The notes under the pieces are model-generated. The model searched no databases, was not told the DNA's origin, and was given only the letters and a program-made list of their open reading frames with translations. Positions 51,618 to 63,600 of a DNA stretch of 64,000 nucleotides are shown piece after piece; within the stretch, counting starts at the first letter, position 1, and each line of letters opens with the position of its first letter. The position numbers and the translations under genes are program-made. Source of the stretch: Siderastrea radians (taxonomy: Eukaryota; Cnidaria; Anthozoa; Scleractinia; Rhizangiidae); the NCBI GenBank assembly GCA_964017195.1, contig OZ024894.1:32018388-32082387 (forward strand), given 5' to 3'.

Positions 51618-54600
51618 GTGGGGTTAGATCAAGCAAAGTGATATCTGTGATATCAGGAATAAAGTACTGCATCTTGTGTTTCCTGTATCGCAGTTTAGGA
51701 TCGCGATATCTCTTCATCAACTTCCAAGGAAGTCGTATCGCGATCGTAAGCTTCGGTTACTGAATGTCTAAATTTCTGCAATTTTTGTTATTGTGGGTTT
51801 AGAGAAAGGGTATTCTTTTGCTCATCTAGCTACATTACAGAACATACATGTTCGTGCAATTTATTCAGTTGATTTCACACATACTTTTTATACGATCTTT
51901 AAAAGTTCTACGTGTGCACATGTAATGGTGACACTTGACAGTATAAAACTCAGGCATCTCCTGAAAAAATAAACATTTTGCGGGTACCAAATAAGCTTTC
52001 TGAAGCTTGTGTTACGAAACATCGATAAAGTGTTGTGTATGTTACATACAAATGTAGCAATAAAAGTTGTACAGATTTCCTCATTCCAAGTGAAATGTAG
52101 CTCAGTGGGTTTGAATGACCTAACAATGCCATATATGCTGGAATCTTGCCAGATTTGATTATTTCATAGTTACTAACAATATGTATACAAATATGTGTAT
52201 ATGTAGATGTATATATGTTGTAGTTCAATTTTATCCTTGGTTCAATTTTTATTTTCTTTTGTTTCATATTCATTATCATATATTAACATAAAAAAGAACA
52301 AAGAAAAATAAAAATTGAACCAAGAATAAAATTGAACTACAACATATATATCAGCATGGAACTGTTCGTGCAAACACTTACATGTACAATAGATGTTAGT
52401 TACATCCTGTGTAAAAATTTAAGAACCCACAAAATGAACACAGCTCTACGTGTAGTTACTTAAGAGCTGAATTAATTTTCCTTTTTACAGACTGCTTTTT
52501 CTCTTGATGGCCTGAAAAGGCTTTGGAATGAGCTAGTCAAAGATGGGGAAATTCCCAGCAAACCAGCTGATGTCAAAATCAATTCCGAAGGGATTCCTTC
52601 TCAAAAGGGGATAACAGGAAAGTTCTACTGTGGCCGCCACATTCTAAAATGTGCCTGTTGCGATGGCCACTGTGGGCCAGATAATGGCTGTAACTGTGAA
52701 TCATGCCAGAAACTGGACCAGGAAGATCGGGAACAAAAAGAAGAGGACGAGAGAGCACCCCCAGCAGCAGGTCCCTTGATGGACCTTTGGACCTGGGGTG
52801 ACCAGCCCACCCCTGAGCAATTAAGAGAGGTCCTTCAGGGTCTTGTTTTTGAGCAAAGAGAGCTTGCAAGCCAAGCTGCAGGCACCACCCTGTCTGCGAT
52901 GAGACTTCAGCAGCGTTTAGCTGTTTTAGGACGTTATTTCGTTGCTCTTTCACGAGAAAGAAAAGCTAATAACTCCAAGAGTGTAAATGCCAAGAGTACA
53001 AAGAAAGAAAAACAAGGTATTGTTAAAAAACGTAAGAACCGTGCTGATTCTGAACAGGCATCACTGGGTTTAGCCAGAATTGGGGCTAGGGCTGCATTAT
53101 CATTTGCATTTGCTTTTCTACGTCGTGCGTGGAGATCAGGAGAAGATGCGGACTTATGTAGAGAACTTCTCGATGAAGCTTTGGAGGCTTTACGTTATCT
53201 TCCTGAAGCCACTCTCTTTGATGAAGGGTCAGTATCTCCTGTGTGGTTAGAGGTGGTTGAACGTGCAACAAAGTTTCTGCAATCAGTGGTGGCAGGGTAA
53301 GTTACAAGTCTAATGCAAGTAAATACCGTCGTTTTCATCTAAGCGTGGACACATGAAGAAAAAACATGTTTGAATTGGATATCAAATGTGGCATGTTTGG
53401 CCACCAAAATTTGAAGTTTGACAGCCGTTAAAATTGCATTCCAATGTGCGTGATCGGGTTTCAATGCCAAAATTTATATAAATATTCGATACAGTCAACG
53501 TGTTTTCTCATGTGCCAGTTAATATTCCTGAATCTCGAAGAGAAACATCTAAAATCTTCATTTTCTAGGTCTTCTTTGTTTTCTGGACACCTCCCATTAT
53601 AGTGAAACATGCTCTAACAGCCTTCAAACTTCAAAGTTTGGCAGCCAAACATGTGATGTTTGATGGTCAAACATGTCTTGTTTGCACCCAATTAGAACAT
53701 GCTATTCCGACACGTGTCCACGCTTAGATGAAAATGACGGTAATACAATGCAGTTCTTTAAATATGTAGAGGAGCACTGTACTCGTGAAGTGGGAGTTCT
53801 GTGGGAGTAATTTTGCATGGTGATGAAATGGTTTAATTCCCTTCAGTCTTTTCTCCGATAAGTTGCGTGAAAAATTAATCAAGTGCTAAGCTGTTTGTCG
53901 CTAGTCTCAAAACTCGAAGTTCTCGACTCAAAACTCGAAGCTCTTGACTCGAAACTCGAAGTTCTCGACTTGAGGCTCGATACCTGAAGTTTTCGAGTTT
54001 CGAGGATCGAGTTGAGGCATTCGAGTATCAAGGGACTGTCAACTTACATGTACTTTTGCCCGGTACTATACTTGCACCTTGATCAAACATAGGAGTGTAT
54101 GTAAGTTTGCATACTTCACCTCAGTCAACATAATCTAGTGTGAAAATTGAACAAAATTAATTGTTTTCCTGAAGCACTGACATGCAACAACGTGCAACAA
54201 TGCAAAGAACCTTTTTGTACCAAATCAACAGGCTCCAGGTTCAATTTCCTTCACTGAATTCATTATTATTTTATGTAATTTATTCGTTTCGATTCTTTTC
54301 TCTTCTTTGTTTTATCTTATGATTCCTTTATTTATTTATTTTTTCTGGAGCACCTAATTATGCAAGTAAGTGCATTGACACTCAGCCAAAATTGGTGTGA
54401 CACATCTTACTGTGAGCAAACCTTTTTACAAAGATATAATTATTAATTAATTTTTGTTCGAGGTGCATGCCTCCTTGCAAAGTTGATCATGACCAAGAGG
54501 ACAAAATCTCACCCAGTGGTAATCTGACCAGCTGGCTGGTTACATGGATTTGCAAAAGATTTGAACACTGGACTGCCATGTTACACCTCCAGCTATGCTG

Positions 54601-57600
54601 TGGTGAATGTACAATATGTAGTATTACATATGTACATGTAGGAAGAATTAACCCTGCAGGGCCAACCAACTTTATTAACTTTATCCTCAACGTGAAGATT
54701 TCAGTACTTATACAACAAACAAAACAAGCACAAAAAAATACTAAACAAAAAATATAATAATAAATAAATAAAATGGTGATACATAATAATAGTAAGTACT
54801 GTAAGCAAATCAAAGGTTTCTGTCAGCCAGCTTGGGAGTATTAACTGCTGGAGCAGAAACTTGTCAACACCTACAAGCACTCAATACCCTGACTTCCTTA
54901 GTGAAAAACAAATAATACCAAACAGGTTGGCATTACTTTAAAGCTTTACACTGTTCAGTATAGATATAAATCTCAGTGATCACGCTTCAGGAGTCACATC
55001 TAAAGACAGACCTAACGTGAGGTCTGTATTGGGAAGATAATTTATCAGTCGAGTTCCTATTTTTGGAACTTCCAAAAAAAGAGCAAGAACAAATATACAT
55101 GTATTTCCCCAGTTCAGACTGAAAAAGCTACAGTAGTTCTACATAGGATTTGTTATAATATGGCTCTTTACAAATTTGCAAACAGCAAAGTGTATTTCTT
55201 TTAGTAAGCGCAAGCTTCAAAGATGAAAGAAGGGAACAAGCGGTTTTCATAATGTCATTTTCACAGAGGGTTTTGCCAAAATTATAAAGGAAAGCAAGAA
55301 CAGGGTTTTCAATTCATACAAAACTGTCCTCTCTCTTCAAAAATATTTTTAAAACAATTGAGTGAGATCTTTTCCTGAGCAGTCCATCTTAGCGGTCCAT
55401 ATAGGAAAATTCAGACCTCTCAGGAAACCAATCAGTAAGCTCCTTTTTAGTGCAGACCAGTTCAGCAATATTAATAATAAGGTTCATTATTTTGTATTTT
55501 ATTCCTTAATTTATTTCTGTTTCAGTAGCAAAGGAAATGAAGATAGAGTGTACTGCAAGCCTCTCGATTCAGTGCCTGTCTCTGACCAGCATGTGGCTTT
55601 AGGAATATTACTGGAACTCGGCATGCAGCGAGGCTCTCTTCAGCATATGCTCGAGGTAATCCTGCTGCTGTTAGAACTGTGGGACAGTGGGCAGGATAAT
55701 GACACAGATTCTTGTTTTACTTCCGCTCCTCTTGTTCCCTTGCTGAGACGATTTGAGGAAATAACAGGTGCGTCACAGAAGACTCTGGAACCTAACAAGT
55801 TGGCTGAGGAGGTAAGTTTGACTAAATTTACATAAATTATGCAGGTGAATTCTTGTTTAATTGTATGTGACATTTTTATATAGAGGAAAGCCACATCACC
55901 TACGCATGCTTTCTGCTTGTACTTGTGTGTACATGTATGTGACTTGTACAGTTTTAAAAGCTTGATTGTCTGCACTTGGTGGGACCCAATAATTGAGTCC
56001 AAATACGTAGTTAGAAAAAATGTATAGTTGCTTTTTTTAGATAACTCAAAACCAAATACAAATCATCGTGGTTAGTTTTAGAGGAAACTTTGTTCATAGA
56101 GCTGAAGTGGCCAGTGCTTTACACTGCACCCATACATGTATGTCATTTTTCCTGACAGTGTTCTCAATCAGTTTTTACTTGGTGGCATGGAGGTGGCTTG
56201 TTTTAAAGAATAACTTACAATGTAGTACATGTAATAGAGTTTTCACATTTTTCTGCTCAAAGTTTAATGTTTCAGCCATGCACTTGTAGATGTTCATACC
56301 AATTTTTAGGCCACAGGGAAAAGTCCAGGTAGTCAAGAAGCCTGGATAACTAAGGGCCTGATACAGTGGAAGTGTGGTTTTCCGCTGGCTGAGGAACGAA
56401 TGAAGCGGAAAACGTTTTTCTCACACACAGCTGGGAGTATGGGCTCAAGTGTGCGGGGGTCTGCAGGTCACATGCTCGCTCAAAGTTCAGTTTGTTTTGT
56501 TGCCATCCGCCATTGCCTGACCTGCCCCGCCCACCTGCCCTTCATGTGTTTTTTGAGTTGTTTTAGCGTTTGATGTAGTGCCATAGTTCCAATTGATATT
56601 TGTATCAAGTCTCATTTCTTGTTAGCTGTTTTTGGCTCTTTTGTACTGTAATATTTAGTGATTTGTGGTGTTGACATTAAAGGTCAGGCTGCCTGGTTGG
56701 CTTGGCATGGCTCCCAGTTATGTGTGAGAACCTCAATTTAACGAGCCTCTATATACCAATGTCATCGGTACAACGAACTATATTCTTCAGCCCAGTATGG
56801 AAAAGTACCCCGACATTACATGTACAAACCCTCGATATAACGAACCAATTTCCCCAGTCCCTTGGCACTTCATACAGTGTACATGTACATGCACTTGTAA
56901 GTAATGATATTTTTATCCTTAGGTTCTGTCATCCAGCATGCCACAAGTGAGCCCAACAGAATCATTCTTGCGTTACTTGGCTCTACCCGAAGATGAGTCA
57001 GAGTTTGTAGAGCTGCAGCATTGTGCCGTTGTTTTAGTTTCACATCTGGATCGACTAGCTGCCCCTTATCTGCCGATCTCCTCAAATCAAAAGGTAGGCT
57101 AGCATGTTCTGCGTAAGTTGTACAACATAGTACTCTAAATATTGTACTTCATGTTTATAAATGTTGCCACATACTGTAGTTACAATTTTTTTTCTTTAGT
57201 AATAGATCTTCATAATAACAAACTGATTGTTTTCACTGTCACACCATAAAAAAATAAATTTGAAACCATTCGTGAAAGAAATCAAGAAAATGAAATGCTC
57301 TAAAGAATAATGCATAAACAACTTCTCCAAGTCTCAGGTCTGTGTGGTAAACCATTTCAGTAATCTGGGTTTTTTACCTAAACGTTTCAGGCAATTTTAT
57401 AGAGCTTTGTATGGAGACGCCATATTGGTGTGCATTGTAGGTACACCAATGTGGCGGTCGGAAATCAACAAAAACATCTGGAATTCAGTTTTGCGATAAA
57501 AGCGCTTTCTTTTTGCTTGTGAGCTAGTACACATGCACATATTAAACACATCTCCTAAAAATCGTAAGGATCTCCTGAAAATTGTAAGGAGAATCTGCTG

Positions 57601-60600
57601 AAAATCGTAAGGAGAGACTATTTTTTTAACCAGACAGCTTTGTAGCGGCCACTATCTTGGTGTCATGCAAGGTGAAAATTCGGCAATTCAAAATGCTGTA
57701 TTTTCAAAACAAAAGACACTACAGGACTGGAAACTTGTAGAAAGATTTATTTCTAGGTCATTTTCGAGCTGGTGTAGATAAAAATTCAGAAGACCTCGCA
57801 ATTTTGATTTTAGGATTTGATGATGTCATGGTGAAAACCATCTACGTAATTACAGTGTATTGAAGAACTCATGTTATAAAGTAACATGGATTGTTTGACA
57901 ATGACTGTACATGGTTCAGTTTCACATGATAACAACTGTATCCTTAAGATCTAATACATGTACTCTTACTCTGGTGTCTGTGTAAGTACTGTCAGAAACC
58001 TGGACCCTTGCCTCCTGGCTAATAGGCCTAAAGGGGTGAAATAGTTTTTTTTCTGGAAACAGTTCAGTGTCATGTGTTATTCACAAACAAAAACAAATAA
58101 GTCCTTTTGCTTTCAAAAGACCTCCTCCTTTTAATAGATAAAGGTTCAACACTGATTACCATAAATGCCTGTGTATAAGCCACATCCCTAGATCTACTGT
58201 ATAAGCCGCACCCCTAATTCAGGAGGCTCAAAATGGAAAAAATAATGTTAGACCAGGAAGGGTTAAGTTCCAGTGAGGTTCCGATAGTAAACAGACAAGT
58301 TTGGTTTCGAAACATGGACACTGCAGTCGTTGTAATTTTTTAGACAGTCACTGAAGATATTGTAAACTTGCGAATATTTTACCATATGTTGAACTAAAGA
58401 CGATCTGTTGGTTCAATTTTTTTTCTTGCATCATTACTTCAAAACATGTGAAAATGAAATAGATACTCATGTGAAATGAACACATGACAGCTCAGCAGCC
58501 AAGCTTTTACGTGTAGAGAGAAGTTTGAGCACCAAAAAACATGCACTGTAAAATTTCCGCCATTTGCCTCCCAAGTACTCGCAAATAATATGGTATTTTT
58601 TTCATGCGGAGGAAGGATCAGCGCTGAAGTGACTTGTCGCAGGCAATATATGCAAAGTTGTTTGCGGAGGAATGGAGATTCCCTGTTGTTTGAAGTGAAG
58701 TTGATAAAGTAGAGAGAAAACTGTTTGAAACAACTCTTGGCAATAAACTACTGAAGACACAAATGTCTCCTATAGGGGCCACCACTTGTCAAAAAGGCAG
58801 TGATCAACAACAACAGGCTTTCAATTTGTCGTTTATTTATTCAGTGTGGTCTTTAGGATGATATTTTTGTGAACATTAACTAGGTTGTTAACAACCTTAT
58901 TACGGATGGTCCCGTAGATAAACTGCACCCCAGTTTTTGAACTCAACTATTGAGCAACAAGGTGCATTTTATACACAGGCATTTGCAAGTATGGTACATG
59001 TGTTTCCAGAGTTTTGCTTATTACAGTACATGTATGTACTGTCTGCCTCTACCTGTAAATTACTGGTAATTTTTATTAATACAGTCCTATTTTGTTTTAT
59101 GTCGCTGCAGACTCCTAGCATAGCCCTTGTCCAAGAGGTGTATGGGTGGGGCTGGCTTTCCTGGGGTAATGCTGGCCATACTTTAGGTCCTACTACCTTG
59201 GGCAGCCTTGTGGAAATTGGCATTGCTCAAATTTGTTGTGCAGAAAAGTGTTTTCTGGCACTGACAAAAACAGGCAAGGTTTACACTTGTCAGTACACTG
59301 CAGAGGGCCAGGTGAGAGCTACTTTTATTTTACTTTTGCAAGTACAGTTACATGTTAAGTGATGACATTTGTCTAAAAGAAGTGATCTCCTAAACAGCAA
59401 AGCCTCATTCCCAGTTACTCTTGAGAAGGATTTGATGAGAATGTATTGAATCAAGGGTAGGCTGAACGAAAACTAGGGAGGGACTAGCAGAAAGCATCAG
59501 ATATCTTGGACAGTTTGTTAACATCTTGGCAGGGCCCTTTTCTGCAAAATTAAGCCTTTTAAAACACCCTACAGGTGTAAATGCGTAGGTGAGTGCAGAA
59601 GTAGGTATGATTACATGTAAGTGTTGTGCAGCAATTTTGTTTAATAATTATAGCAATAATGACAATGGGCGATGATTTGTCTCAACTGAACTTGTAAGTC
59701 CTTTGAAGAATAAATTATTAGCTTTGGTGTAACCTACAATCAGGCCAAATGTAAGCATCACTCGCACATTCTCTTACGTTGACCGCTTGCAAAAATTGGG
59801 CCTGATACAATCCCTCACAGTACCTTGTGCCAGTGGAATCTTGCAATCTGATTGGCCATTAAACAATAGAGATGTCAGCGGAAGTACCGGTAAGTTGTCT
59901 GCGAGCTCGCAAATTCAATCCGACCTCCATCACCAACTGGAAAAAATCTGCCTTATTAGATGCAAAGCAGTGTGTTGCCCTGGGATAATCCATGTCATTT
60001 TAGTAAAATTGTCATCATTTCAGTCTCTCTCTCCTGGGAATGGTGATCGATTTTATGTAGCTGTCGTTCACTTGGAGCAGAGAAATCCAACAGCAGTGAA
60101 GTATGTGTCCCATTACGTTTTGTCGCATTGTGTCTAGAAATTTTCATTTGAATGCTTTCTGCTAGCGATGAAAATAACGGCGTAGTAATTGTTTCCACAT
60201 TTTGCAAAGCAAACGAACAGCAGGAAGTCTAGTGTCTTTCCCCAAGAATGACGAACAAGTGAACGGACAAATCAGTAAACTTTTTATATGGCAAACTGAT
60301 ATTTAGTGAGAGCCGTGATCAGCAAGATTCTGTATTTGTGTTTACCTTAATAAAGATTGTCAGTCTACTCATTCAGTTTTACTGTTGTTTTATTGATCTC
60401 TGACATTGATATCAAAGCATCTACCTACATGTAGTTAAACAAGTCATCAATAATTCTGTAAATGGTTTGAACCCAGGAGTCATAATTCATAATTCAGTAA
60501 ATTGTGATCGTCCGGCTGAGTGTAGTCCTGAGAAGGAGTGTTTGAGGTGACGTTGACTGACATTTCGACAACCTGTCCTGAGTGGAAGTCATTATCAGAG

Positions 60601-63600
60601 TCAAGAGACATCATCAGAGACATCATCAAGAGACATCATCGGAGACATAAATGTTCCTCATTAAATTTGTTGCTGGTTGGAGATAAAATCTGAAATATTT
60701 ACAACTCCTGCAACTAATTTAAAATCTAGTGGGAATACTTGTTTGTTCATAAACGGTTTATTTATATCTGTATCTATAAACATCAATCGATCTCAAGGTA
60801 TTTCAATAGAATTTTCCCAAGGTTGGTAGACAAAAAATCAGTGACGAGAATGTTTTCAGATACCACCTGAAATGAGAAAGGATTCAAGCATGCAGAGTGT
60901 TTTGGTATCTTGCCAACAATACGCAAAGCACTTTGAAACTTGACCACCTTGTAGTCTTCTCATTTTGGCTTTGACAGAGAAATTAACCAATTGTCAGTAA
61001 AATACTAGAACGAACAAATTCAAGTTACATGTCTCACTCTTTCAAATTTGAGCGCTGATGCTTAGATGAAGAAGAGATATACTGTATTCTGTGATTTTCT
61101 AATTTTTGCTAGAAGCGGTATTTGTAGGACGTTTTTCGAATTGTCTTTATGGAAAATTTGCAACCGAGAGTCAAGCAGTGGAAGTAATTTTGATTGGCTG
61201 TTACTTAAAATTTCAATCAATCAGAAAAGTGGGCAGAAGACATTCTGTAGAAGAATTGTATCAGGCTCTATTTTTTGCGTGGTATGTTATTTTTATTTTT
61301 CATTTGTCTTAATTTGTGATTGCTTCAACATTTTAAAAATTATTGCTTACTCTCGCTTTAACAGGGCCCAGTGCTGATAGAATCTCTTGCTAGAAGGTGT
61401 GAAATCATCAAGATCGCCACAAGCCCAGAATGTAAACACTTCATGGCTCTTAGCCGAGAGGGCGAGGTATATTCCTGGGGGTCTGGGGATGGCGGCAAAT
61501 TAGGACATGGAGACAACAAGTAAGGATGTACCAATGTATTATGTTTGTGTTGGAATCGTCATGCTTTGCTTAAGGTGGCTATACCCGTACAAAAATTTAC
61601 AGCCAGACACGGCAAGAATCCAGCCTGATTCTGGCCAGAAATCCTTTTTCGCGGCGAGAATGGAACGGGACAGCGAGACACGAAAATTGTCTCGCTTTGC
61701 AACGAGAACGAGACATTTGTCTTGCTACTGTCCGAGCGAGAATTTGGCTAGATTTGAACGTGACAGGGCGAGACTGAACTTATCATTATTGAAAAGCTAC
61801 GTAAAACTCAACGAGACATGTGTCGGGCTGTCTTATGAGCGAGAATGCGGCCAGAATCAACGAGACAAAAATAAAGAGAAATTTGTTGATTATATATCTG
61901 GTCTGAGTGCTTCCCGTACGAAAATGTCTGGCTTGACAAAGTCTTATTCAAGCCTAACTCTAGCCTGAATTAGTGAGAAACGTAACAAAAGCCCAACATC
62001 TAATGTGTTTTGTTTACGAAGTCAAACCTTAAATTAATTAGGATTCATTATTTCATTATATCTTTCTCAATACAACATATAACAGACTGAACACGAGCCA
62101 AAACTCACCACGATTTAAGCTTAGATTTTGTAGTTATCCGACTGATCCGGAACGATTCAGTCTCACTGGTTTCATATTACGGTCCATTTTGTGCCAACGG
62201 CTATCCGTTATATGTTTGTTTTATTTTATGACAATGCACTGAAAAAATATTTTTCCAAGTAGAAGATTCTGAACAGTTTCGTCGGCGAATAAAGCACCAT
62301 TACTCCACATTTCATGACAGGCATGCGTCGGATTTTATCGCAAAGTTCTCTTGGGACAGCTGAGGCGTAAATGTAATTGGCCAACTTTTGTGAAACAATT
62401 GTTTTCTTATTATCCTGCCCGATCGCATTACAAAATTGACGTGAAAACATTCTCGACCGTTGGTAAATTGACTTACAACGTAGAAAAGCGTGGACAGTTT
62501 TAGCGTGAAGTACTTATGCAGTTCAGTTGGGAAACGATTTTAATGTTTTGCTTTCCTGGAGCGAAGATCTGAAGCCGTTTTGTAAATGTCTGCTCTTTCG
62601 GATTGGCTCCAAAGGATAATGTTCGCCACGATAAATTTAGGCTCTTTGATCTGCTGCAAATTGCTGCAAATTGAAGTCACTCTCGAATTTTATTTAAGTC
62701 CATTTTTCCACAAGGGAAAGAATATGGAAGAACTGACCACAAATACTGAGGTGAGCAAAGTGTCCTTGAAAATTATAATTATCAGTGGCACATGATTATC
62801 TACATTTTAAACTGCAGAGTTTGACATTTATCATGAGAAATAATTGTAGTTTCCTTCGAGCTCCGTACCGTAAAAATATCAAGTCCAGGTTAACCTTTGC
62901 CTAGCTATAAAAAATGTTGTAGGTCTTACCTTTATTACAACGTGTGCTAGTTTAGCGTCTTACACCACTAAAGCAATTTCTTTCATCTATTCCTGCATGA
63001 TAGCTGAAATCTCTAGAAACAATTTGAGGCCAAAGTTTTCTTTCCACGGTCAGGATAAATGTCAGTTTGAGGAACGTGGAATGAAATGTTTATGATTCGT
63101 TTGTTAGCAGGAGATTAAAACTTCAATCAATTATTTCTCGAAAACGCTCTCATAAAAATGTTTAAAATCGGTACAACTGAAGACAATTATACCAACTACA
63201 AGTCCTATAAATACATGTAGCTTTAAAAACTAATGTCTGGATTTCCTACAAATTAAGGGGAAAAAATAGCAATGACGTCACCATGTTGCTATGGCTACAT
63301 CGATCTCGAAAAAAAACCACTTCCTTTCAACTTCAATCTATACCCTACAAATAGGTATAACTCGATTTCCTGTTTTGTTTGAGGCATCTTTGTATTTCAT
63401 GTTCAAAGAGAGTAGGTAGGGTTAGTGAAAAACCGGGTAGACCCGTACGAAAATTTATGGCCTGACACAAGCGAAATTCCAGCCAGACAAATGTCCCGCT
63501 AAACAGAGAGAATTGAGCGAGAAAAAACTCAGCGAAAATTAGGCTGACACAAGCGGGAAAAATGAACGAGAATGGAACGAGACATTTGTACCGCCACGAC

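Larger units (their letters stand above)
53297..55525 (+). other. HERC2 intron 2 with foldback and short tandem repeats
   Basis: It holds the foldback at 53324-53742 and CTCGAAACTCGAAGTT-type tandem repeats at 53902-54030. The rest is AT-rich. Confidence 0.65.
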
